18,291 nt of DNA from CABRXV01 sp900754955 (GTDB taxonomy: Bacteria > Actinomycetota > Coriobacteriia > Coriobacteriales > Eggerthellaceae), in contig CABRXV010000041.1 in NCBI GenBank assembly GCA_902475005.1, positions 1-18,291 of the forward strand. Reading direction: 5' to 3'. The first letter of the stretch is position 1; the number at the start of each line of letters is the position of its first letter. The notes beneath the pieces were generated by a model. That model was not told the DNA's origin, did not search any database, and saw only the letters and a program-made list of their open reading frames with translations. The position numbers were made by a program, and so were the translations under genes. Below are positions 10,126-17,084 of the stretch, one piece after another.

Positions 10126-11969
10126 ACGCTACCTCCCTGGAAATCGCCGCCGCGCCCTTCCTCGCCGCGTTCGTCCAGCATGCCCGCCGCCGACGACGAA
10201 GACGCGGCGGAAAGGGCACCTCTTACGCGCGTCTTGCGCGCACGGCGCGCATCGGACGCAGGAGCCACGAAATCCGCCGCGAAAAAGCACCACGCGGCAG
10301 CAGTCGAAGCGAGCAACGCCGCCGCAAAACCCCCGACGAGACCGTCATCAAGCTGCGCCGCAGCCCCAATCGCAAACGAAAGCGCCGCTCCTGCGGCTGT
10401 TCCGACGGCGGCACGGGCAAGCCCCCTCGCGCCGCGGGAACGCCAACGCGCCAACGACCCGGCAAGCGGCGGCAAGGCCGTTGCGATCACCGCAGCTGCG
10501 CCCGAAAGTACGCCAGCAGGGATGCCCAAGCCCGGAAAGCCCGCACCCGAACCCGCAAGCACAGCCGCCGTCGCAAAAGCGGAGAGGCCGACGACGGCGC
10601 TCACCGCCTTGCCAGCAACGCGCACCACCGTGCGGCGGCGCTGCGCAGCGCCGCCGTAGCCGTCGACGAGGCCGCCTGGAGCAAGGGGGATCGCAGGCTC
10701 ACCGCGCAGCATGCGACCGATGTTGTCGGCGTAGTGGAAGGAGAACGAACCGAGCGCATCACGCACCTGATCAGCGTCGGGACGCAGAGCGGGGTCCGAA
10801 GCCAGGCACGCGCCCAGAATCGAACCGAGCGCCTCATCGGCCGCGCACAGCGCCTCAGCGACCTCGTCGGGGGCAGGAGGCGGCGTCATGTCGGCTGATG
10901 CCCTGCGCACCGCAACCGACACCTCGGGCTCGCGCATCAACACCGCCGCCACGTCGCTGCTCGCATGGGCGCTTTCCCACGCTCGCGCAACGCCATGCTC
11001 CTTCGCTTCCCTCAAAGCATCGACGCCGAGGTCGCCAGCCGCTCCGAACGGAGGCGCTCCCGCCGCCAACGTCCACACGACGCTCGCCGCCGCATACACA
11101 TCGGCAGCTCGCGCGCCCGCATGCGTCCCCGCGCCGCCCGCAAGCAACTCGGGAGCCGCGAAATCAACCGTCGCTCCGCATCCCGCCGCAAGAGCGCCGC
11201 CGGGCGTCGCCGTTGCTGCGGCGGCCGATCCGAAATCGACAAGACACAGATCGTAGGCACCTTCGTCAACCTGCTCATCGAGGGAGAGCCGATCGGTGCG
11301 CACCATCACGTTGCCCGAAGAGATGTCGCGATGGGCAATGCCGCCCTCCACGAACCCCATACGCACCACAAGCTCGAACAGATCGCGCCCGATGCGCGCA
11401 GCGACGAGCGGCGAGACGCGCCCCTCGTCATCGACGGCGAGCAGGCGTGCAGCCTTCGCCAACGTGACGCCCTCGACCCATTCCATCACGAGCGCCGGCG
11501 CTCCGCCCACGCGGCCGCGCCCGTACACGCGCGGAAAGCCCGCGAGCCCCGACAGCGCGCATTGGATGCGATATTCGCCGCGAAACGCCTCTTCGCGCAT
11601 GCGGAGCCGCGTTTGCGCCGCCCCGTCACCTGCACGCTCTCCCTCGCCGGGCCCGGCGAGAACCTTAAGCGCAAACACCTCGCCCCACAGGTTCGAAACG
11701 CGCATCACAGCGCCTCGTCCGCCTGCTCGCGGTGCGCCCGGCTCCTCGAACAGCGTCACGAAACGGCGCTCGTACGCATCGGCCTCATCAGGGGCAAGCG
11801 CGCACGATGGCTCGAAGGCCTCGACATGCAGCACGCGACAGCCCGCCGCACCGCCGTCGGAGCGAGCGGGAAGCACTGTCTCCGCCGCGGCGGGCAAGAC
11901 GCCTTCCGCAGCAGGCCTTGCCTCAAGAATCATCGCGAGCTCATTGTGCAATTCCTCATGCGCGCTCAC
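10122..11969 (-). CDS. Membrane-anchored eukaryotic-type Ser/Thr protein kinase
   Basis: A 615-residue protein with an N-terminal kinase domain and a C-terminal membrane region. Kinase landmarks are FALKVL with the ATP-binding Lys102, a helix-C Glu near 132 (FRGEYRIQ), VMEWVEG hinge (161-167), HRDISSGNVMV with catalytic Asp215 and Asn220, VDFGS with Asp245, and AAPELL (271-276). The catalytic loop has Ser where Ser/Thr kinases normally have Lys (HRDxK), so activity needs proof. About four hydrophobic helices lie between 455 and 570, followed by a Ser/Gly-rich cytoplasmic tail. There are no PASTA repeats, unlike the PknB/PrkC group. The start is GTG, overlapping the upstream stop as GTGA, with AGGAG 7-8 bases before it. 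Confidence 0.88.
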   Translation of the reverse strand: MSAHEELHNELAMILEARPAAEGVLPAAAETVLPARSDGGAAGCRVLHVEAFEPSCALAPDEADAYERRFVTLFEEPGAPRAGGRGAVMRVSNLWGEVFALKVLAGPGEGERAGDGAAQTRLRMREEAFRGEYRIQCALSGLAGFPRVYGRGRVGGAPALVMEWVEGVTLAKAARLLAVDDEGRVSPLVAARIGRDLFELVVRMGFVEGGIAHRDISSGNVMVRTDRLSLDEQVDEGAYDLCLVDFGSAAAATATPGGALAAGCGATVDFAAPELLAGGAGTHAGARAADVYAAASVVWTLAAGAPPFGAAGDLGVDALREAKEHGVARAWESAHASSDVAAVLMREPEVSVAVRRASADMTPPPAPDEVAEALCAADEALGSILGACLASDPALRPDADQVRDALGSFSFHYADNIGRMLRGEPAIPLAPGGLVDGYGGAAQRRRTVVRVAGKAVSAVVGLSAFATAAVLAGSGAGFPGLGIPAGVLSGAAAVIATALPPLAGSLARWRSRGARGLARAAVGTAAGAALSFAIGAAAQLDDGLVGGFAAALLASTAAAWCFFAADFVAPASDARRARKTRVRGALSAASSSSAAGMLDERGEEGRGGDFQGGSV

Positions 11970-12946
11970 GGCCGCGCTCCTGGATAGCGCGCCTCGTAGT
12001 CGGCGAGGTAGGTGACCTTGCCGCCCGAGGAGTTCTCCTCAATGGGCGACATCCACGCGTCTCGATGAGCCGCGGGGTCGTCGAACTGAGTGTTCACGAC
12101 CCACGCACGCACCAGTATCGCCGCGGCGCTCGACAGATCCTCGTAGAGCTTCTTCACGTTGAGATAGTCGTTGAAATAGCGCGAGTCATCGGGAACGCGG
12201 TTCTCCTCCATGCCCACGAGCGCCACGTCGACACGATCGCGCACGGCGATGGCGCCGCTCATGTACCCGAAGCGCACATCGGACGACGGCTCAAGGGCAA
12301 GCGATGGAAAGCTGGCGTACGCCTGCGACACCTGCTGCTGATAAGCGGGCAGCGCATCGTACTGCTGGCGAAGGTAAGACAGCCATGCCTGCTCTTCAGC
12401 CTCGCTTTGACCTGCGGGAGCGTCTTCGACGGGAGCGTTTTCCACCGGATTGTCGCTCGCACCGCCCGCAGCGCCCGAAGAGCCGCCCGCAGTACCGCCA
12501 CCGTGAGACTGCGCGGCATCGTCGACGAGCGCGTCAACCGAAGAGAAGTCGAACACAGGGAACGAAACCGCACCAGCCGAGGAACCGCCTGCCCCCGCTG
12601 TGGCGCCGGCACCGCTTTCCACCGCGGACGAGGCGCCGTCCGCTGCAGGTTCACCCTGCGTGCCCGCCGACCCTTCCGCGTCGTCAGCCCCGACGTCCGC
12701 TGATCCGCCGAACAGCGACGCCACGGCGGTCTGCCGACCGTCGAGCTCCTGCTGAATGAGCGGCGGCGCAACCAGGGCAAGCGCAACTGCGCCCGCCGCA
12801 AGAAACGTCACCGAGAACACCGCGACACCGATCTGTCCAGGGCGGAGCGGGCCACGCCCGAGAGCGCGCGCAAACGCCCTGCGCGCTTTCCGAACCATGC
12901 GAACCTGTCCGTCCTTTCCGCTTCTGACCAGCGTTTCCTTTTGCAT
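11966..12946 (-). CDS. Single-pass membrane protein of unknown function, first gene of the kinase operon
   Basis: A 326-residue protein that I do not recognise. Residues 1-36 are strongly basic (cytoplasmic by the positive-inside rule), and 38-62 form one membrane helix ending in ALVAPPLI. A low-complexity Ala/Gly/Ser/Asp spacer follows (about 66-185), then a compact outer domain (186-326) rich in Tyr, Asp and Gln with DRVDVALVGMEENRVPDD near its middle. No lipobox or signal peptidase site is evident, so it is an uncleaved type II anchor. It could be a sensor or a substrate of the kinase encoded immediately downstream, with which it overlaps by 4 bases. The ATG lies 8 bases after a perfect TATAAT and has no Shine-Dalgarno, indicating a leaderless or near-leaderless mRNA. 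Confidence 0.72.
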   Translation of the reverse strand: MQKETLVRSGKDGQVRMVRKARRAFARALGRGPLRPGQIGVAVFSVTFLAAGAVALALVAPPLIQQELDGRQTAVASLFGGSADVGADDAEGSAGTQGEPAADGASSAVESGAGATAGAGGSSAGAVSFPVFDFSSVDALVDDAAQSHGGGTAGGSSGAAGGASDNPVENAPVEDAPAGQSEAEEQAWLSYLRQQYDALPAYQQQVSQAYASFPSLALEPSSDVRFGYMSGAIAVRDRVDVALVGMEENRVPDDSRYFNDYLNVKKLYEDLSSAAAILVRAWVVNTQFDDPAAHRDAWMSPIEENSSGGKVTYLADYEARYPGARP

Positions 12947-12954
12947 CGAGCAAC

Positions 12955-12960
12955 ATTATA
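12955..12960 (-). promoter_or_regulatory. -10 box of the kinase operon promoter
   Basis: A perfect TATAAT on the minus strand lies 8 bases before the ATG at 12946. The -35 position (about 12978-12983) reads AACAAA, a poor match, and is covered by the 18-bp palindrome at 12977-12994. Confidence 0.65.
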
Positions 12961-12976
12961 GGGTAGCGTCGGCGCA

Positions 12977-12994
12977 CTTTGTTGCGCAACAAAG
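12977..12994. promoter_or_regulatory. Palindromic operator candidate 1
   Basis: CTTTGTTGCGCAACAAAG is a perfect 18-bp palindrome. Its centre is 28 bp from the centre of the kinase-operon -10 box, over the expected -35 site, as for a repressor or a class II-type activator. The binding protein is unknown. Confidence 0.6.
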
Positions 12995-13066
12995 CCACAG
13001 CGCGCGATACCGCCGCCGCACGGATGCCCCCCTAGCCTGACGTGCGCCCCTTCCCACGCGCCGAAT

Positions 13067-13076
13067 GTTGCGCAAC
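13067..13076. promoter_or_regulatory. Palindromic operator candidate 2
   Basis: GTTGCGCAAC repeats the core of palindrome 1, 86 bp away centre to centre. Its centre lies 28 bp from the candidate GATACT -10 box, the same geometry as on the other side. Confidence 0.5.
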
Positions 13077-13096
13077 GGATCAAGCAAAAGCGCAGG

Positions 13097-13102
13097 GATA
13101 CT
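13097..13102 (+). promoter_or_regulatory. Candidate -10 box for the lipoprotein gene
   Basis: GATACT matches the -10 consensus at four of six bases. It is supported mainly by the mirrored position relative to palindrome 2. It would give a leader of about 240 bases before the ATG at 13347. Confidence 0.3.
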
Positions 13103-13346
13103 GAAAGAGAAGGCTCGTCAACGAGAGAGAAGAGCCCCCGGCGCAGACTCGGCAGCCGGCGTCCTCCAAGCGCACACCGGCGTCTGGAGCGACTGGCGGA
13201 CGTTGTCGGTTTCCATCGAAGGCGACTCCCTTCGCTTCTCCCCTGCGCTCACGAGCGCAGATGCGAGCGAGCTCTGGGTCAAGTAGAAGGAGGCGCGCAT
13301 CCCGACATTCGAAAAGCCTCATGCAAAACGCAGGAAAGGAGCAATC

Positions 13347-14315
13347 ATGACACAGCGAACTTGTCCCCCTCTCATCAAGCGCTTCGCGATCGCAGCTGCG
13401 GGTGCATTGGCCGCGATCGCAATCGCCCTCGGCCTCGCCTCATGCGCAGCCCCCAGCATCCCCGAAGAAGACGTGGTTGGCGTATGGAACGTCACCGAAT
13501 CAAACGGCACGTCGATGGCCGACATGAACGAACAGGGCATCTACACCCTTTACGAATTCAAAGAGGACGGCGTCTTCACGATGACCGGACTGGTTCAGGA
13601 GCAGTCCATGGCGCGTGAGGGCACCTGGCAGATCGACGGCGAGAAGGTGCTGGTAAGCGTTCCCGCCACCGAAGAGGAACCCGCCTCAGGCGATGGTCCC
13701 ATCGTCTCGCTGAGCGCCGAGCCCATCGAAAACGCCGAGGTCACCATTGAAGACGGCCTGCTCACAACTGACGCCATCGGGAGCGGCGCCGTAACCGCCG
13801 AGCGCATCGACGACACCCGTCATCAGGAGATTCTCGACCAAGCCGCATCATACGCCCCGCAGCAGATCAGCGTAGGCGAGCAGATTTCCACCGACGTGTG
13901 CACGTTCACCATCGACTCCTTCGGCTATCAGGACACCATTCTGCCCTCAAACACCTCAGGGTTCTACACGTACTACGATGACCAGGCTGACAGCACGTAC
14001 CTGGTGGCGCACTTCAGCTACACGAACAACGCAAGCAGCTACGCGGTAATCGGATACGCAACAAAAGCGCAGTTCAACGTCGGAGGCAACACCTACGAAG
14101 CAAGCATCGAGCTCGACGGCGGCACGCTCTTCGGCCGTTCGTACCGCCTCGAGGCAAAGCAGGCGGGCACCGGCGTTATCTACGCGGCAATTCCCGATTC
14201 GGTGAAGAATTCTCCCGACGCCACGCTCACCTGGAGCATCCCCGACGACCCGCAGTATCTCAACACGTACTACCAAGACTCCTTCGACTCAAGCAGCTAC
14301 GAGCTGACGCTGTAA
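13347..14315 (+). CDS. Secreted lipoprotein, lipocalin-like plus DUF4352/DUF5067-like domains
   Basis: A 322-residue lipoprotein. A basic N-terminus and hydrophobic stretch (13-30) lead to the lipobox LASC with lipidated Cys33, so the mature protein is anchored outside the membrane. The first outer segment (about 40-155) has a lipocalin-like pattern (VVGVWNVTE ... YEFKEDGVFTM ... GTWQIDGEKVLV). The second (about 170-322) begins ISVGEQISTDVCTFTIDSFGY and resembles the immunoglobulin-like DUF4352/DUF5067 domains of Gram-positive lipoproteins. Neither domain gives a molecular function. The ATG has an AAAGGAG site with 5-base spacing. Base composition is slightly less GC-rich than its neighbours. 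It is divergent from the kinase operon and ends at a strong hairpin. Confidence 0.82.
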   Translation: MTQRTCPPLIKRFAIAAAGALAAIAIALGLASCAAPSIPEEDVVGVWNVTESNGTSMADMNEQGIYTLYEFKEDGVFTMTGLVQEQSMAREGTWQIDGEKVLVSVPATEEEPASGDGPIVSLSAEPIENAEVTIEDGLLTTDAIGSGAVTAERIDDTRHQEILDQAASYAPQQISVGEQISTDVCTFTIDSFGYQDTILPSNTSGFYTYYDDQADSTYLVAHFSYTNNASSYAVIGYATKAQFNVGGNTYEASIELDGGTLFGRSYRLEAKQAGTGVIYAAIPDSVKNSPDATLTWSIPDDPQYLNTYYQDSFDSSSYELTL

Positions 14316-14322
14316 CTGGATC

Positions 14323-14369
14323 GCTGCGAACCTCGAGAAGGACGCTCTGCTCTTCTCGGGGTTCGCAGC
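14323..14369 (+). terminator. Hairpin after the lipoprotein gene
   Basis: GCTGCGAACCTCGAGAAG (14323-14340) pairs with 14352-14369 over 18 bp with one G-U wobble, around an 11-base loop, starting 7 bases after the stop. No U-tract follows, so termination may be inefficient or the hairpin may protect the mRNA end. Confidence 0.6.
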
Positions 14370-14447
14370 CAGGGCCAACGTCGCCCTTGCCGCCTTGCGG
14401 GCCAGCGCTGCTCGACGCTTCCCGGCATCTGCATCGTGGTTGACGCT

Positions 14448-14555
14448 CCAGGGTTCCGCCACTGGGGTCGGCGACCTCCAGGGATCCACCATCGAGCTAG
14501 CGCCAGGGTTCCACCACGAGGGTTGGCCTCCAGGGTTCCGCTACGAGGGTTGGCG
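14448..14555. repeat. Four imperfect direct repeats, period 25-30 bp
   Basis: CCAGGG-starting units begin at 14448, 14478, 14503 and 14530, giving spacings of 30, 25 and 27 bases. The consensus is roughly CCAGGGTTCCRCYACGAGGG followed by TTGGC. Units 3 and 4 are the best conserved. The 25-base step breaks any reading frame. Confidence 0.6.
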
Positions 14556-14620
14556 TCCCCGTTTTGGGAACCTATCGCCAGAAGCGCGTTCCCGCCCGAT
14601 CAGCGAGCGCCCACCCTCCC

Positions 14621-14816
14621 CCGACGCGTTATTTCGGGATTTTTCCAAATAAACGCCGCTGTGTAACATGTCAAACGCGGCACGACGCCGATTCCGAGCG
14701 ATTTATGCAACAAAACGCGGTTTTTGTTGCATAAATCGCTTCTTTGGGCAGCCGATCGAAGAAGGCGATGTTACAGAGCGGCTCTTTCTTGGAAAAAACG
14801 CGATTTAACTCGACCG
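14621..14816. repeat. Large imperfect palindrome (two inverted element copies)
   Basis: All arms share one centre at 14718.5. The inner arms AGCGATTTATGCAACAAAA (14697-14715) and 14722-14740 match at 19 of 19 around a CGCGGT loop. Two 27-base spacers (14670-14696, 14741-14767) match no better than chance. The next arms, GCCGCTGTGTAACAT (14655-14669) and 14768-14782, match at 14 of 15. The outer arms with TTTTTCCAA (14626-14648) and 14789-14811 match at 18 of 23. The inner hairpin may also terminate tgt transcription, though it lacks a U-tract. Confidence 0.75.
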
Positions 14817-14843
14817 CCCGCACAGCCAGCTCGCTCCTGAAGC

Positions 14844-15989
14844 CTAGTAATCCTGCGCGGCGGGGCTTGCCATCCAGGCAGCGAGGAATTCGTCGTACGT
14901 TCCGGCAATCACAGCTGCCCGCGCGCGGCGCATGAGGTCGAGCAGGTAGTGCAGGTTGTGGATGGACAGCAGAATGCCGCCGAGCATCTCGTCCTGCTTC
15001 ACGAGATGGCGGATGTAACTGCGCGTGAAGTTGCGGCACGTAGGGCAGTCGCACGCCTCGTCGAGAGGGCCGAAATCGTGGATGTACTTCGCATTGCGCA
15101 TGTTCATGCGCCCCATGCTCGAAAACGCCGTGCCCATACGCGCCGTGCGCGTCGGCAACACGCAGTCGAACATGTCGACGCCCTCCGCCACCGCACGCAC
15201 GAGCGTCGTGGGATTGCCCACGCCCATGAGGTAACGCGGCCGGTCCTCGGGGCACGCACGCGCCACCTGGCCGAGCGTCTCGAACATCGTCTCGTGGTCC
15301 TCGCCCACCGAGTAGCCACCGATACCGTAGCCGCCGAAGCGGCGGCCGCCCGCGGCCAGGCTGTCCTCCTCGATCTCGCGCAAGCGGCGCACCGACTCCA
15401 AGCGCAGGTCGAGATGCATGCCGCCCTGCACGATGCCGAAGAGCGTTTGATCCTCCTTCGTGTGGGCCGCCAGGCAGCGGCGCGCCCAAGCGCTTGAGTA
15501 GTCGACCGCCTTCTGCACGAACTCGCGCGTCGCAGGGTACGGCGCGCACTGATCGAGCTGCATGACAATGTCGGCGCCGATCTTCTGCTGGATCGCCATG
15601 TTCTCCTCGGGTGTCCAGCGCACCTTCGCGCCGTCGTAGATGCTCTGGAAGGTGACGCCGTCATCATCGAGCTTCACCGTATCGGCGAGGCTGAACACCT
15701 GGAACCCGCCCGAGTCGGTGAGCATGGGGCCGTCGTAGTTCATGAAGCGGTGGATGCCGCCAGCTTCCTCGACGAGGTCGGCGCCGGGGCGCATCGCGAG
15801 GTGGTACGTGTTCGCCAGCACCACCTGGCTGCCCAGCTCGTGCAGCTGATCAGGCAGGATGCCCTTCACCGTGGCGTGCGTGCCCACGGGCATGAACATG
15901 GGCGTCTGGAAGGTGCCGTGCGCGGTTTCGTAGGTGAGCGCACGCGCATGCCCGCATTGCGCGTCGATCGTGCAATCGAACAGGGCCAT
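14844..15989 (-). CDS. tgt: Queuine/preQ1 tRNA-guanine transglycosylase
   Basis: A 381-residue TIM-barrel enzyme that swaps guanine-34 of tRNAs with a GUN anticodon for preQ1 in bacteria. Catalytic and binding residues are present: MLTDSGGFQVFS with Asp92, the MQLDQC segment with Asp146, LFGIVQGG (183-190), DMFDCVLPTRTARMG with the nucleophile Asp275, and the zinc site CDCPTC (Cys313, Cys315, Cys318) with His344. The length is normal. The ATG follows the HAD gene stop directly, and its GGAGGTG ribosome binding site lies inside the end of that gene, so the two are co-translated. Together with queH and queA nearby it places queuosine synthesis in this locus. Confidence 0.97.
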   Translation of the reverse strand: MALFDCTIDAQCGHARALTYETAHGTFQTPMFMPVGTHATVKGILPDQLHELGSQVVLANTYHLAMRPGADLVEEAGGIHRFMNYDGPMLTDSGGFQVFSLADTVKLDDDGVTFQSIYDGAKVRWTPEENMAIQQKIGADIVMQLDQCAPYPATREFVQKAVDYSSAWARRCLAAHTKEDQTLFGIVQGGMHLDLRLESVRRLREIEEDSLAAGGRRFGGYGIGGYSVGEDHETMFETLGQVARACPEDRPRYLMGVGNPTTLVRAVAEGVDMFDCVLPTRTARMGTAFSSMGRMNMRNAKYIHDFGPLDEACDCPTCRNFTRSYIRHLVKQDEMLGGILLSIHNLHYLLDLMRRARAAVIAGTYDEFLAAWMASPAAQDY

Positions 15990-16955
15990 CTAGCGCACCT
16001 CCCCCGACACCTCAGCCTGATCGGCACCCGCTGCGGGGCGCACGCCATAGGCGACCTTGCCTGAGGCGTGCTCGTCCACCGCATTCTGCGCCACTGCGGC
16101 GGCCGCGTTCGTCGCGGCCTCGCGATCGATCGGCGCCACCGCGTTCGCGGCAAACGCAGCCTCCATGGCGGCAGACGCCACCGCGCCCTGCTGCACCGCG
16201 CCGATCGGATCAGCGCAGACGGGCAGCGTCTCCGCCCAGGCGGCGAACTCCTCCATCGTGCCGTGCCGCACGGTGTCGAGATCGAGATCGATCGGATTGA
16301 GCAGGCAATCGGTCACGAGAAACGCATCGGCGCCCATATCGCAGAATGCGAGGTCCTCCATCGTGTTGTTGCCCACCATGAGCACGTCCTTGCCGCTCAG
16401 CGCATCGGGAGCGCCCATGGCAGCAAGATTCTCGGCGTAGTACGTCTGGCGCGGCTTCACCGACGTCGAGTTCTCGTACGTGGTGATGCGCCCAAACGCC
16501 GCGGGGTCGACCCCCGCCCACCGCAGACGCTGTTCAACCGCGCAGCGCGGAAACATGGGCATCGTCGTGAGCATGAGCGGATACCCCTTGCTTCGCAGCG
16601 TCTCGATCGCCCGCGCGGTCGCTGGGTTCGGCACCACGTTCTTGCCGATGGCCGCGAACGCGCCGTTATAGTAGTCGCCAATCGACGCGCGAATCTCATC
16701 AGCGCCGGCGCCGTACGCCGCGCCGAACGCCTCCCAGAACACATCCTCGTTGGTGCGCGCGCCGTCGTGCGTCGCCATCGCCTTGATGCCTGCCTTGAGC
16801 GCCGTGAGGAATCCCTCGGCGTCGAAGCCGTGCGATGCGGCGAAACGCACGATCGAGGAGAAGTACCCCTGCATGAACTCGTCGATGTCCATCTGCAGCA
16901 GCGTGCCGTCCAAATCGAAGCAGACGGCGCGATAAGGTCTCGGAGTCATGTCCAT
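15990..16955 (-). CDS. HAD-superfamily hydrolase co-transcribed with tgt
   Basis: A 321-residue HAD-type phosphatase. Motif I is FDLDGTL with the nucleophile Asp14 and Asp16, motif II ends in Thr130 (LMLTTMP), motif III is SVKPRQTYY with Lys167, and motif IV is VGNNTMEDL with Asp201; the first Asp of the common GDxxxxD is Asn here. The cap is helical (about 22-105). After residue 250 there is an Ala-rich low-complexity tail of 70 residues that is not part of the fold. The substrate is unknown; phosphoglycolate- or nucleotide-phosphatase-like activity is possible. The ATG at 16955 is preferred over 16949 because AAGGA lies 10 bases upstream of the former. It is adjacent to tgt and divergent from queH. 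Confidence 0.83.
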   Translation of the reverse strand: MDMTPRPYRAVCFDLDGTLLQMDIDEFMQGYFSSIVRFAASHGFDAEGFLTALKAGIKAMATHDGARTNEDVFWEAFGAAYGAGADEIRASIGDYYNGAFAAIGKNVVPNPATARAIETLRSKGYPLMLTTMPMFPRCAVEQRLRWAGVDPAAFGRITTYENSTSVKPRQTYYAENLAAMGAPDALSGKDVLMVGNNTMEDLAFCDMGADAFLVTDCLLNPIDLDLDTVRHGTMEEFAAWAETLPVCADPIGAVQQGAVASAAMEAAFAANAVAPIDREAATNAAAAVAQNAVDEHASGKVAYGVRPAAGADQAEVSGEVR

Positions 16956-17071
16956 CTCTGATCAGTCCTTGTTCGTTGGTTGACGATGCGCAGCGCGACG
17001 CCGCGCCTTCGCGCAATGCGTGCGGAATGCGCCGATATCCGACAAAGGAGCGATCGGCGCAGCTGGCATGC

Positions 17072-17077
17072 TAGTAT
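17072..17077 (+). promoter_or_regulatory. -10 box of a leaderless queH promoter
   Basis: TAGTAT ends 7 bases before the ATG at 17085, with no Shine-Dalgarno between, so the mRNA should begin at or near the start codon. Confidence 0.55.
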
Positions 17078-17084
17078 ACCGTGC

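Larger units (their letters stand above)
12947..13346. other. Divergent intergenic region between the kinase operon and the lipoprotein
   Basis: These 400 bases hold the kinase-operon promoter, two GTTGCGCAAC palindromes, a candidate lipoprotein promoter, and a small hairpin CTGCGCTC-AC-GAGCGCAG at 13243-13260. An open frame at 13065-13286 (73 codons, ending SADASELWVK) starts inside palindrome 2, has no ribosome binding site and resembles no family. It could be the remnant of a gene, but I do not annotate it as one. Confidence 0.6.
14316..14843. other. Gene-free convergent region between the lipoprotein and tgt
   Basis: These 528 bases contain, in order, the lipoprotein terminator-like hairpin, a block of imperfect short direct repeats (14448-14555) and a large imperfect palindrome (14621-14816). 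Open frames at 14395-14652 and 14436-14666 cross the repeats but lack ribosome binding sites, and the repeat spacing is not a multiple of three throughout, so they are not called as genes. Confidence 0.7.

Noticed and set aside
13065..13286. 73-codon frame upstream of the lipoprotein
   Set aside because: Its ATG lies inside palindrome 2 and upstream of the candidate promoter, with no Shine-Dalgarno; it is mentioned only as a possible remnant.
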